Counted from the first letter of the stretch, positions 13,780-21,963 are shown. The stretch is 23,990 nucleotides of DNA from DATJFQ01 sp035495555 (GCA_035495555.1 DATJFQ010000090.1:1-23990), one strand, 5' to 3'. The notes: generated by a model not told the origin, from the sequence alone. Program-made: numbers and translations.

Positions 13780-15998
13780 CGATCGATCAAGCGGTGCTCA
13801 ACCGGCACGGCCTGACGCGCGACGAGTACGACCGCATCGTGCGCTCGCTCGGCCGCGAACCGTCGCTGACCGAGCTGGGCATCTTTTCGGTGATGTGGTC
13901 CGAGCACTGCAGCTACAAGAGCTCGCGCATCCATCTGAAGAAGCTGCCCACGCGCGGCCCGCGCGTGCTCCAGGGCCCCGGTGAGAACGCCGGCGCGGTC
14001 GATATCGGCGGAGGGCTCGCGGCCGTCTTCAAGATCGAGTCGCACAACCATCCGTCGTTCATCGAACCGTATCAGGGCGCCGCGACGGGTGTCGGCGGCA
14101 TCATCCGCGATATCTTCACGATGGGCGCGCGTCCGATTGCCCTGATGAATGCGCTGCGCTTCGGACCAGTGGATGGGCCGGACGGCGCGCGCACGCGGCG
14201 GATCATCGACGGTGTCGTCCGCGGGATCGGCGGCTACGGCAACAGCATCGGCATCGCGACAATCGGCGGCGAAATCGCGTTCGAGGAGCCTTACGCTGGC
14301 AACCCGCTCGTGAACGTCCTCTGCCTCGGCATCGTTGAAGCCGATGCGCTCGTCAAGGGGCAGGCGTCCGGAGCGGGGAATCCTGTCTACTACGTCGGCG
14401 CGAAGACAGGCCGCGACGGCATCCACGGCGCGACCATGGCGTCGGCCGAGTTCGACGGGAAGTCGGCGGAGAAACGGCCCGCCGTGCAGGTCGGCGATCC
14501 GTTCATGGAAAAGCTGCTGCTCGAGGCCTGCCTCGAGCTGATGCAGACCGACGCGCTCATCGGCGTGCAGGATATGGGCGCCGCCGGGCTGACCTGTTCG
14601 ACGTGCGAAATGGGCGCGCGGGGTGGCGCCGGTGTCGAGATCGACGTCTCGCTCGTGCCGCAGCGGGAGACCGGGATGACGCCGTACGAGATCATGCTCT
14701 CCGAATCGCAGGAACGCATGCTGCTCGTCGTCAAGAAAGGACGCGAAGCGGAGGTCGAGCGGATTTTCGAGAAGTGGGACCTGCACGCGGCGCACATCGG
14801 CGACGTCACCGCGGACGCGCGCATGCGTGTGAAGGACCACGGCACGGTGGTCGCCGAAATACCGAACTCGGCTCTCGTGGACGATGCGCCAGTCTATGAC
14901 CGGCCAACCGCCCGGCCGGAGTACCTGGATCGGGTGCGCTCGTTCGACCCGCTGTCGCTGAAACGTGTCGCGGAGCCGGCGGCGTTCTTCGAATTGCTCG
15001 CGGCGCCGACGATTGCGAGCAAGCGCTGGGTGTACAGCCAATACGACACGATGGTGCGCACCAACACGATTGCCGCGGCCGGAATGACCGCCGGGGTCGT
15101 GCGCGTGAAGGGTACGAATCGCGCGCTCGCGCTGTCCACCGACGGCAACGGCCGCTACTGCTATCTGAACCCGCGGCGCGGCGCAATGCTGGCCGTCGCG
15201 GAAGCGGCGCGGAATGTTGCGTGCGCCGGCGCGCAGCCGATTGGCGCGACGAACTGCCTGAATTTCGGCAACCCGGAACGGCCCGATATCATGTGGCAGC
15301 TGGTCGAAGCCGTGGAAGGCATTGCAGACGCGTGCCGGGCGCTCGACATCCCAATCACCGGCGGCAATGTCAGTCTCTATAACGAGACCGACGGTCGCGC
15401 GATCTATCCGACGCCCATTCTTGGCGTCGTCGGGTTGATCGAGGACGCCGCACGCGTCGTCACGCGCGCGTTCACTCGGGCCGGCGACGTGATCGTGCTG
15501 CTTGGCGAAGACCGCGGCGAGCTGGGCGGCAGCGAATATCTCAGGACGATCCACGGCGTCGTGGCGGGCGATGCCCCTGAGCTGAATCTCGAGCGTGAGG
15601 CTGCGCTCCAGCGGGTCGTCATCGAGGGCATCAGGGCCGGCCTGGTCCGGTCCGCGCACGACTGCTCGGACGGCGGCTTCGCCATTGCGATCGCGGAATG
15701 TTGTTTCGATGCGAACGGCGTGGGCGCTCAGGTCGACACGCCGGGCAGCGATCCGACGGCGGCGCTCTTCAGCGAATCGGCGTCGCGGGTGATCGTCAGC
15801 GTTTCACCGGAGGATGAACCGGCGCTGATCGAGCGTGCAGGCGCGGCCGGCGTCCCGGCGAGGCGGCTCGGCACGACGGGCGGCGATCGGCTGCGGATTT
15901 CGATCTCCCGCGCGGCCGTGATCGATGTCAGCGTCGCTGAAGCGGAGCGGATCTGGTCGACGTCGTTCGAGAAGTACTTCCAGGTGGCCATGGCATGA
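13776..15998 (+). CDS. purL: phosphoribosylformylglycinamidine synthase subunit PurL (small type)
   Basis: PurL is the ATP-dependent synthetase subunit that aminates FGAR to FGAM with ammonia from PurQ. The 740-residue length marks the small type that needs PurS and PurQ, both present upstream. Landmarks are MWSEHCSYKSSR (His44), FKIESHNHPSFIEPYQGAATG (about 85-104; shown in part), QDMGAAGLTCSTCEMG, and in the second half NCLNFGNPERPDIMWQ and DCSDGGFAIAIAECC. It starts inside the stop of the small membrane protein gene and ends overlapping purF by 4 bp (ATGA at 15995). Confidence 0.97.
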   Translation: MTIDQAVLNRHGLTRDEYDRIVRSLGREPSLTELGIFSVMWSEHCSYKSSRIHLKKLPTRGPRVLQGPGENAGAVDIGGGLAAVFKIESHNHPSFIEPYQGAATGVGGIIRDIFTMGARPIALMNALRFGPVDGPDGARTRRIIDGVVRGIGGYGNSIGIATIGGEIAFEEPYAGNPLVNVLCLGIVEADALVKGQASGAGNPVYYVGAKTGRDGIHGATMASAEFDGKSAEKRPAVQVGDPFMEKLLLEACLELMQTDALIGVQDMGAAGLTCSTCEMGARGGAGVEIDVSLVPQRETGMTPYEIMLSESQERMLLVVKKGREAEVERIFEKWDLHAAHIGDVTADARMRVKDHGTVVAEIPNSALVDDAPVYDRPTARPEYLDRVRSFDPLSLKRVAEPAAFFELLAAPTIASKRWVYSQYDTMVRTNTIAAAGMTAGVVRVKGTNRALALSTDGNGRYCYLNPRRGAMLAVAEAARNVACAGAQPIGATNCLNFGNPERPDIMWQLVEAVEGIADACRALDIPITGGNVSLYNETDGRAIYPTPILGVVGLIEDAARVVTRAFTRAGDVIVLLGEDRGELGGSEYLRTIHGVVAGDAPELNLEREAALQRVVIEGIRAGLVRSAHDCSDGGFAIAIAECCFDANGVGAQVDTPGSDPTAALFSESASRVIVSVSPEDEPALIERAGAAGVPARRLGTTGGDRLRISISRAAVIDVSVAEAERIWSTSFEKYFQVAMA

Positions 15999-17497
15999 AC
16001 GCGAGCGAGCGGCAGCGAGCGAGCCACGTGAGCGGAGCGGGGCAAGGGGCCCCCGCGAGCGAACGTGCAGGGGCGGCCGGCGGGGCGAAGCCCCCCGACA
16101 AGTTTAGAGACGAGTGCGGCGTCTTTGGAATCTTCGGGCACTCTGAGGCCGCGAACATCACGTACCTGGGCTTGTACGCGCTCCAGCATCGCGGCCAGGA
16201 GAGCGCCGGTATCGCGACGGGGGATGCGGAACGCATCCGCGTGTCGCGCGGGATGGGGCTTGTCGCGGATGCGTTTACCGAACCCGTCCTCGAATCACTG
16301 GCGGGGCATATCGCGATCGGCCACACGCGCTACTCGACGACCGGAGAGAGCAGCGTTGCGAACGCGCAGCCGTTCGTGATCGACTGCGCCCACGGGCAGA
16401 TCGCGATCGCCCACAACGGTAACCTGGTGAACGCGCGAGAACTGCGCGACCGGCTCGTTCGCGACGGATCGATTTTCCAGACCAGCAGCGACACGGAGGT
16501 CGTCCTGCACCTCTATGCGCGCTCGCGCGAGCAGACGATCGAGGGCGCGCTGATTGAAGCGATCGGGCAGGTCAGCGGCGCGTTTTCTTTCGTCCTGCTC
16601 ACGAAGGATCGTCTCATCGCGGCGCGGGACCCATATGGGTTCCGTCCGCTCGCGCTGGGCCGCCTCGGCGACGCGTACGTCGTGTGCTCGGAAACGTGTG
16701 CGCTCGATTTGATCGGCGCAACCTACGTCCGCGACGTCGAACCCGGCGAGGTGCTGGTTGTCAGCGACGGCGGCGTCAGATCGATTCGGCCGTTCCCGCC
16801 TGCGGCGAGCGCCCACTGCATCTTCGAGCACGTGTACTTCGCGCGGCCCGACAGCTACGTGTTCGGCAAGAGCGTCAATCAGGTGCGGACGGAGATGGGC
16901 CGCATTCTTGCGCGCGAGTCGCGCGTCGATGCGGACGTCGTGTCGCCGATTCCTGACTCGGGCGTGTGCGCCGCGCAGGGGTTCGCCGAAGCGTCCGGCA
17001 TTCCAATGGAGATGGGGCTGATCCGAAACCACTACATCGGCCGGACCTTCATCCAGCCCCAGCAGGCGATCCGTCATCTCAGCGTGAAGATCAAGCTCAA
17101 TCCCGTGCGGAGCGTGCTCGAGGGCAAGCGCGTCGTGCTCGTCGACGATTCGATCGTGCGGGGGACGACCAGCCGGAAGATCGTAAAGATGGTTCGTGCC
17201 GCCGGCGCGCGGGAAGTGCACATGCGCATCAGTTGTCCGCCGACGATCTCGCCGTGCTTTTACGGCGTCGACACCCCGAACAAATCGGAGCTGATCGCCG
17301 CCAACCAGAGCATCGAGGAAATCCGCGAGTTCATGGAGGCCGACAGTCTCGCGTACCTGAGTCTCGACGGCCTGTTGCGTGCGGTGCGCCCGGACGGCCG
17401 CTCGTACTGCACCTCGTGTTACACCGGCGTGTATCCTGTCGGCCGTCCGCGCGACGAGCAGGCGTACCTGCAGCTCGCGTTGAAAGCCATCGAATAG
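15995..17497 (+). CDS. purF: amidophosphoribosyltransferase with unusually long propeptide
   Basis: PurF makes phosphoribosylamine from PRPP and glutamine, the committed step of the pathway. The 500-residue precursor has its N-terminal nucleophile at Cys41 (DECGVFGIFG), so a 40-residue leader must be removed; leaders in the Bacillus-type enzyme are about 11. The four iron-sulfur ligands of that type are present: C275 (HCIFEHVYFARPDS), C421 (SPCFYGVDTP), C472 and C475 (YCTSCYTG). This predicts an oxygen-sensitive 4Fe-4S enzyme. The PRPP loop VVLVDDSIVRGTTS is at 380-393. The ATG at 15995 overlaps the purL stop; a later in-frame GTG at 16028 would shorten the leader to about 29 residues. The leader DNA is repetitive (GCGAGCGAGCGGCAGCGAGC), unlike the rest of the gene. 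Confidence 0.95.
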   Translation: MNASERQRASHVSGAGQGAPASERAGAAGGAKPPDKFRDECGVFGIFGHSEAANITYLGLYALQHRGQESAGIATGDAERIRVSRGMGLVADAFTEPVLESLAGHIAIGHTRYSTTGESSVANAQPFVIDCAHGQIAIAHNGNLVNARELRDRLVRDGSIFQTSSDTEVVLHLYARSREQTIEGALIEAIGQVSGAFSFVLLTKDRLIAARDPYGFRPLALGRLGDAYVVCSETCALDLIGATYVRDVEPGEVLVVSDGGVRSIRPFPPAASAHCIFEHVYFARPDSYVFGKSVNQVRTEMGRILARESRVDADVVSPIPDSGVCAAQGFAEASGIPMEMGLIRNHYIGRTFIQPQQAIRHLSVKIKLNPVRSVLEGKRVVLVDDSIVRGTTSRKIVKMVRAAGAREVHMRISCPPTISPCFYGVDTPNKSELIAANQSIEEIREFMEADSLAYLSLDGLLRAVRPDGRSYCTSCYTGVYPVGRPRDEQAYLQLALKAIE

Positions 17498-17499
17498 GC

Positions 17500-18654
17500 A
17501 TGCGTTCGCTCGCCCTCGTTCCGATCGTCGCGCTGCTCGTCACGCAGGCGCCATCCGGACCCGCGCTGACGCCCGCGCAGCTGAAGACCGCCATCGACAA
17601 TCTCGGCAAGTTCGACGACGCGGTGAGAGCGAGCGCATCGGCCACGGTTCGTCGCGCGCCTGCCGCGCAGGCCGTTCCCGCGCTCGTGGCCGCCGCCAGC
17701 GAGCATGCCGACGGCTACGTGCGGTTCCGCGCGCTCGTGCTCCTGTCGGGGTTCAACGATCCGCGCGCACGCGATGTGATGCTCTCTGCGCTCGATGATC
17801 CGAACGATCGTCTCCGTGAGGTCGCTTACGCGTACTTCGAGCACAACCCGGAACCCGGCATGGCCGATCGCCTGCTCGCTGCGCTGACGAAGGAAGAATC
17901 CGAGTTCGTGCGCCCCGCGCTGACGCGCGCGCTCGCCGCGTATGGAAGCGATCCCAAGGTGCAGGCTGCGATGAGCGGGCTCGTGATGAAGGGGCAGGAT
18001 CTCTTCCGGTCGGCGGTCATAGAGGCGCTTGGCGACTACAAAGCGGCGTACGCGCTGCAGCCGATCATGGCCGTCGCGAAGCTGGATGGCCCGCTGCAGG
18101 AAGACGCCATCCTCGCGTTGGGCAAGATTGGCGACAAGCGGTCGCTCTCGACGCTCGCCGGGCTTCAGCAGACGGCGTCCAGGAACCTGCAGCCGGAGAT
18201 CGCCGCCGCCATTTGTCTGCTTGGCACCAACTGCGATCTGCATCAGCGCTACATCCTCGAGTCGACGACGTTCGCGGCGAAGAACATCGGATACCAGGAG
18301 CTGCTGCGGTCGTCCGCGAAGGCGCTCGGTGCGCTCGCACAGGAAGGGCACGCCGACGCGGCTGGCGCGCTGCTCGATTTCGGGATCCCGGCCAGGGATC
18401 CGGCGCGATCGCCGATTGCGCTCGCGTTCGGCACCGTCGCGCTGAGGAACACGCCACTCGTGCTCGAGGTGCTGCAGTCGCGGGCGGATCTCGACCAGAG
18501 CGCGCTGCTGCTGCGCGACGCGTTCGACATGCTCGAAGAGGATTTCGCCGAGGAGCGGCTCTTCGCAACCGTGCGGCGGGCGTACTGGCAGGCGCCGGCG
18601 GGATCGCCGGAACGCAAGGTAGCCGAAGCCCTGATCAAGACGCTCGAGTTCTGA
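17500..18654 (+). CDS. HEAT-repeat protein with signal peptide, function unknown
   Basis: The 384-residue product begins MRSLALVPIVALLVTQAPSG, a short hydrophobic export signal. The rest is nearly all alpha-helical repeats of HEAT or PBS-lyase type, seen as recurring units such as YVRFRALVLLSGFNDPRARD, RLREVAYAYFEHNPEPGMAD and QEDAILALGKIGDKRSLSTL. No catalytic motif is visible, so it is probably a protein-binding scaffold in the periplasm. It starts 2 bp after the purF stop and ends 20 bp before purM, so it is co-transcribed with purine genes, although an exported repeat protein has no known place in that pathway. The open frame extends back to 16966 within purF, but the signal peptide and spacing favour 17500. 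Confidence 0.85.
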   Translation: MRSLALVPIVALLVTQAPSGPALTPAQLKTAIDNLGKFDDAVRASASATVRRAPAAQAVPALVAAASEHADGYVRFRALVLLSGFNDPRARDVMLSALDDPNDRLREVAYAYFEHNPEPGMADRLLAALTKEESEFVRPALTRALAAYGSDPKVQAAMSGLVMKGQDLFRSAVIEALGDYKAAYALQPIMAVAKLDGPLQEDAILALGKIGDKRSLSTLAGLQQTASRNLQPEIAAAICLLGTNCDLHQRYILESTTFAAKNIGYQELLRSSAKALGALAQEGHADAAGALLDFGIPARDPARSPIALAFGTVALRNTPLVLEVLQSRADLDQSALLLRDAFDMLEEDFAEERLFATVRRAYWQAPAGSPERKVAEALIKTLEF

Positions 18655-18674
18655 TCCGGCGGCCTCACGCACAT

Positions 18675-19706
18675 ATGTCTGACTACAAGAGCGCCGGCGT
18701 CGACATCGACGCGGGCAACGAGGTCGTCCGCCGCATTCGCCGTCTTGCGCGCGGGACGTTCACCGCTGGTGTGCTGTCGGACCTCGGTTCGTTCGGGGGG
18801 CTGTTCAGTCTTGGCGCCGCGAAGGTAGCAGATCCGGTGCTCGTGGCGAGCGCAGACGGCGTCGGCACGAAGCTGCGCGTCGCGTTTCTGTGCGGGGTGC
18901 ACGACACCATCGGCGCGGATCTCGTCAACCACTGCGTCAACGACATCCTGGTGCAGGGAGCGGAGCCGCTGTTCTTCCTGGATTATCTCGCCACGGGCCG
19001 GCTCGATCCGGACGTCGCCGTCCGCATCGTGGAGGGACTCGCGCGGGCGTGCCGCGAAAATGGGTGCGCGCTGCTCGGCGGCGAGACCGCCGAGATGCCC
19101 GGTTTCTACAAGGACGGCGAATACGACGTCGCCGGCTTCATCGTCGGCGTCGTCGATCGGCCGAAGATCATCGACGGACGCCGGATCGAACCCGCTGACG
19201 TTCTCCTCGGATTGCCCTCGTCCGGGCTACACACGAACGGCTATTCGCTGGCGCGCAGGATCGTGTTCGACACGCTTCGATTGACCGTGAGCGATCGCGT
19301 CACGGAACTGGGCACGACGGTGGGTGAGGCGCTGCTGGCGCCGCACCGATCGTACTTGCCCGTCGTCCGCCCGCTGCTTGGCACGGGGATGCTGAAAGGC
19401 ATGGCGCACATCACGGGAGGCGGGATCACGGACAACCTGCCGCGCGTGTTGCCGGAGGGCTGCGAGGCGCGCGTCCGTCTCGGGTCCTGGGATGTGCCGG
19501 CGCTTTTTGCCTGGCTGCAGCGGTGCGGCGGCGTGCCCGACTCGGACATGCTGCGCACGTTCAACATGGGGATCGGCCTTATTTTGGTCGTCTCCGCTGC
19601 TGATGCGGATCGCGTGCTCGCGCGGCTGCGGTCCGCCGGCGAGTCCCCCGTCCTCATCGGGGATATCGTCCCCGGCTCCCCCGGCGTCCGCTACGCCGGG
19701 GTCTGA
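18675..19706 (+). CDS. purM: phosphoribosylformylglycinamidine cyclo-ligase (AIR synthetase)
   Basis: PurM closes the imidazole ring of AIR from FGAM with ATP. The 343-residue product begins MSDYKSAGVDIDAGNEVV, a canonical start. It shows ASADGVGTKL (59-68), NHCVNDILVQGAEP (85-98) and LLGGETAEMPGFY (133-145). The C-terminal MAHITGGGITDNLPRVLP motif is also present. Its last codons and TGA stop (19704-19706) lie inside the first palindrome of the RAYT-flanking repeats. The protein still ends in a normal-looking GDIVPGSPGVRYAGV, so function should be intact. Confidence 0.97.
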   Translation: MSDYKSAGVDIDAGNEVVRRIRRLARGTFTAGVLSDLGSFGGLFSLGAAKVADPVLVASADGVGTKLRVAFLCGVHDTIGADLVNHCVNDILVQGAEPLFFLDYLATGRLDPDVAVRIVEGLARACRENGCALLGGETAEMPGFYKDGEYDVAGFIVGVVDRPKIIDGRRIEPADVLLGLPSSGLHTNGYSLARRIVFDTLRLTVSDRVTELGTTVGEALLAPHRSYLPVVRPLLGTGMLKGMAHITGGGITDNLPRVLPEGCEARVRLGSWDVPALFAWLQRCGGVPDSDMLRTFNMGIGLILVVSAADADRVLARLRSAGESPVLIGDIVPGSPGVRYAGV

Positions 19707-19740
19707 CCCCGGCCGCCCTGTTTCCGGGGTCAGACCCCAG
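19696..19740. repeat. paired palindromes forming a long inverted repeat at the purM 3' end
   Basis: CCGGGGTCTGACCCCGG (19696-19712) and CCGGGGTCAGACCCCAG (19724-19740) are reverse complements except at one end base, separated by 11 bp. Each is also palindromic in itself. In RNA they can form either two small hairpins or one 17-bp stem, which could act as an end-of-transcript structure for purM; there is no T-run. Confidence 0.8.
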
Positions 19741-19756
19741 TCGCTCGGTTACACAC
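19724..19756 (+). repeat. left 33-bp inverted repeat unit
   Basis: This unit is the palindrome followed by TCGCTCGGTTACACAC. It matches the reverse complement of 20441-20473 at 32 of 33 positions. A shorter echo, GTTACACACAC, lies at 19793-19803 at the end of the transposase gene. Confidence 0.85.
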
Positions 19757-19793
19757 ATTCTGGCGGCGGCCCGGCGGGGTACCGGAGAATGCG

Positions 19794-20327
19794 TTACACA
19801 CACTCGCCGTCCTGTTCCATGTCGATCCAGTCGGTCGGCCGCGGTTCCGGTGGTTCATCCATCGGAAGGATGTCGGCGATGGGGCCTTCTCGCGCGGCAC
19901 TCGACCAGGGCCACAGTTCTGGAGTCGCGACCAGGCCCGCCTTGACGGGGTTCATCTCGACGTACCGCCAGGCGACGGCCAGGTGCCAGGAACTCTCGAT
20001 AACGACGTCCCCATAGCGGCTTTGGTACACGGCCCCCTGGCCGCGCGAATTCGTCTTCCAGCGATAGTAATCGGCATGACAGGTCGTCAATTGGTGCATG
20101 AAGCCGGGGACGTCCTGGTCCTCCTTCGGCCATAGCAGAAAATGCCAATGGTTCGGCATGGCGCACATCGCAAATATTCGCATCGGACACACCTGGCGAG
20201 CCTCGGCGAGGAGCTCCAGGAACGCGATATAGTCCCGATCGTGGTGGAACAGCATCCCCTTGCGGGAGCCGCGGTTAAACACGTGTTGTGGAACGCCGGG
20301 AGGCGCCATTCGTCTTGGTCTCGCCAT
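19794..20327 (-). CDS. REP-associated tyrosine transposase (RAYT, Y1/HUH family)
   Basis: This single-strand DNA nuclease is of the IS200-like Y1 family. The 177-residue product begins MARPRRMAPPGVPQHVFNRG, a typical RAYT opening. It carries the metal-binding HUH motif as MPNHWHFLLWP (H60, H62) and the Tyr-bearing helix RYVEMNPVKAGLV with Y122 as the probable nucleophile, then the usual ELWPWSSA segment. No frameshift or stop is seen, so it may be active. The frame is open upstream to 20666 through the repeats, but MARPRR is the natural start. It lies opposite to the pur genes between inverted repeats. A second IS200-type gene (tnpB) is absent. Confidence 0.93.
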   Translation of the reverse strand: MARPRRMAPPGVPQHVFNRGSRKGMLFHHDRDYIAFLELLAEARQVCPMRIFAMCAMPNHWHFLLWPKEDQDVPGFMHQLTTCHADYYRWKTNSRGQGAVYQSRYGDVVIESSWHLAVAWRYVEMNPVKAGLVATPELWPWSSAAREGPIADILPMDEPPEPRPTDWIDMEQDGECV

Positions 20328-20386
20328 AATTCGATGTGTCTTGCGGTAGCAATGGTCCTGCCGCCTCGCGCCGAGGAGCCCCCGAA

Positions 20387-20418
20387 GTATGTAAACGAGC
20401 GACCGGGGTCTGACCCCG
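20387..20418 (-). repeat. right repeat unit, inner copy
   Basis: This copy of the unit (GTATGTAAACGAGCGACC plus the palindrome and one G) is in direct orientation with 20441-20473, matching at about 28 of 32 positions, and inverted relative to the left unit. Confidence 0.8.
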
Positions 20419-20440
20419 TCCGCCCGGCTACATATGATGA

Positions 20441-20473
20441 GTGTGTAACCGAACGACTGGGGTCTGACCCCGG
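20441..20473 (-). repeat. right 33-bp inverted repeat unit, outer copy
   Basis: GTGTGTAACCGAACGACT followed by the palindrome and GG. It is the near-perfect (32/33) inverted partner of 19724-19756 and lies 11 bp before the purN start codon. Confidence 0.85.
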
Positions 20474-20484
20474 AAAGCCGACGG

Positions 20485-21099
20485 ATGGGGTCTGACCCCA
20501 GAATCGCGGTGCTCATCTCGGGGCGCGGGAGCAACCTCCAGGCGCTCATCGACGCGCAGACGAGCGGCCACCTTGGTGCCACGATTGCCCTCGTCGTCTC
20601 GAACAGGCCCGACGCGGGAGGGTTGACGAAGGCGGAGGACGCCGGCATTCCGACGCGCGTCGTCAATCACAAAGACTTTGCGGACCGCGCGTCATTCGAG
20701 CGCGCGCTGGTGGACGTGCTGCGCGGAGCGGACGTGCGGCTGGTCTGTCTCGCCGGTTTCATGCGTCTGCTGGGCCCGACGTTTCTCGATGCGTTCCCAC
20801 ACAGAATCCTCAACATCCATCCATCGCTGCTGCCCGCCTTTCCGGGCACCGACGGCGCGCGTCAGGCGTGGGAGCACGGCGTCAAGGTGGCCGGGGCGAC
20901 CGTGCATCTCGTGACCGCCGACCTGGACGGCGGCCCTATCGTGCGGCAGGCCGCCGTGCCCGTGCACGACGACGATACGGCGGACACGCTTGCGGCGCGC
21001 ATCCTCATCGAAGAACACCGCATCTACACCGAAGCGGTGCGCGACGTCCTCAGCGGCGATTGGACGATCGAGGGACGTCGTTTCGCCCGCCGCGTTTAG
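20485..21099 (+). CDS. purN: phosphoribosylglycinamide formyltransferase (folate-dependent)
   Basis: PurN formylates GAR using 10-formyltetrahydrofolate, the third purine step. The 204-residue product has RIAVLISGRGSNLQAL near its start and the catalytic trio N110, H112 (NIHPSLLPAFPG) and D148 (HLVTADLDGGPI). The ATG at 20485 is followed directly by a copy of the element palindrome, so residues 2-5 (GSDP) are repeat-encoded. Family members usually begin just before RIAVLISG. The only nearby in-frame alternative, GTG at 20509, would remove part of the first strand. GGAAAG at 20472-20477 could serve as ribosome site, and it too overlaps the repeat. The stop overlaps the end of the convergent phosphoesterase gene by 4 bp. 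Confidence 0.95.
   Translation: MGSDPRIAVLISGRGSNLQALIDAQTSGHLGATIALVVSNRPDAGGLTKAEDAGIPTRVVNHKDFADRASFERALVDVLRGADVRLVCLAGFMRLLGPTFLDAFPHRILNIHPSLLPAFPGTDGARQAWEHGVKVAGATVHLVTADLDGGPIVRQAAVPVHDDDTADTLAARILIEEHRIYTEAVRDVLSGDWTIEGRRFARRV
20487..20499. repeat. palindrome copy inside the purN start region
   Basis: GGGGTCTGACCCC begins at the G of the purN ATG and encodes residues 2-5 and part of 1. It is the fifth copy of the element palindrome and is not followed by the longer 33-bp unit. Confidence 0.85.
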
Positions 21100-21950
21100 G
21101 ACTGGCTGCGCGGAAGCGTCGGCTCGAGGGTCAGCACGGCCACTTCGGGCGGGCAGTTGATCCGGATCGGTAAATAGATCGTTCCCACACCGCGGCTGAC
21201 GAAGATAGTCGTCCCCTCTTTGCGCGCGAGCCCCGCGATGACGGGGAACTCCCGAGCCGCAATCGGCCCAAGCCCTGGCAGGACGATCTGTCCGCCGTGC
21301 GTATGGCCGCTGATCACCGCGGAGATCGCGAGCTGCTGCGCTTCGATCAATCGCTTTGGCGTGTGGGCCAGCAGGATGGCGTGCGGCAGCGCCCCCCGCG
21401 TGAGATGGATGATGTCGGTAACCTTGTTCGTCCAGTAGCGGACGCCGATGAAATCCATCGGCTCGCCGCGGACCGTGAACCGCGTCCGCGCGTCCCTGAG
21501 GACGGTGAAGCCGTTGGCGACCAGGGCAGCGGGCATTTCGCGATCGTCATCGTGATTGCCGAGGATGGCGAAGACACCGGACGGCGCAGTGAGCGGCGCC
21601 AGCGCTTCCGCCGCTGCATGCATGTAGCGGCGATCCGCGAAGCTGATGTAGTCGCCTCCGAGCACGATCAGATCCGGCCGTTCGGACATGAGCATCGTCA
21701 CCGCGGCGGTGACCATCTCGTGCGACACCGTCGCGCTGCGATGGATGTCTGTGAGGAAACCGATGCGCAGGCCGCGCAGCGATTCGGGGAGGCCGGCCAC
21801 CGGAAATGGCGTACGGGTGAGCGAGAGATCGAATCGCTCGTACAGGAAGCCGTGGGCCGCGGCGCCGGTACCGACGCCGATGCCGGCCGCCATGGCCGCC
21901 TTCAGGAACGTGCGACGCGTGGATGCGGCCGCTCCGCGCATGCGCGCCAT
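21096..21950 (-). CDS. Tat-exported metallophosphoesterase (YaeI-like)
   Basis: The 284-residue product starts MARMRGAAASTRRTFLKAAM, carrying a twin-arginine signal (TRRTFLK at 11-17) and a hydrophobic stretch, so export in folded form is likely. The calcineurin-like metal motifs are complete: TDIH (D68, H70), GGDY (D100), GNHD (N132, H133), LAHTP (H196) and GHTHGGQ (H216, H218). Relatives of this layout include YaeI/YkuE-type phosphodiesterases acting on lipid or cell-envelope phosphoesters, but the substrate is not readable here. Start ATG is either 21950 or 21941; the second would leave a shorter Tat n-region. It is divergent from tyrS with only 30 bp between starts. Confidence 0.92.
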   Translation of the reverse strand: MARMRGAAASTRRTFLKAAMAAGIGVGTGAAAHGFLYERFDLSLTRTPFPVAGLPESLRGLRIGFLTDIHRSATVSHEMVTAAVTMLMSERPDLIVLGGDYISFADRRYMHAAAEALAPLTAPSGVFAILGNHDDDREMPAALVANGFTVLRDARTRFTVRGEPMDFIGVRYWTNKVTDIIHLTRGALPHAILLAHTPKRLIEAQQLAISAVISGHTHGGQIVLPGLGPIAAREFPVIAGLARKEGTTIFVSRGVGTIYLPIRINCPPEVAVLTLEPTLPRSQS

Positions 21951-21963
21951 TGTATCGCGAGGG

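Larger units (their letters stand above)
19696..20499. mobile_element. RAYT-containing element with palindromic repeats, at the purM-purN junction
   Basis: About 800 bp separates purM and purN and holds one minus-strand Y1 transposase gene. It is bounded by five copies of the palindrome GGGGTC-W-GACCCC, at 19698-19710, 19726-19738, 20405-20417, 20459-20471 and 20487-20499. The second copy has the opposite central base. Around three copies the match extends to a ~33-bp unit: one on the left (19724-19756) and two inverted copies on the right (20387-20418, 20441-20473). Palindromic repeats around a RAYT gene fit a REPtron-like element. Exact element ends and any target duplication cannot be set from this single copy. 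Confidence 0.75.

Noticed and set aside
13767..15659. 630-residue minus-strand open frame
   Set aside because: It is a shadow of purL with Arg/Asp/His-rich composition; high GC makes long antisense frames common here.
16966..17499. Extension of the HEAT-repeat gene into purF
   Set aside because: The frame inside purF is Arg-rich and non-homologous, whereas a signal peptide begins at 17500 just after the purF stop.
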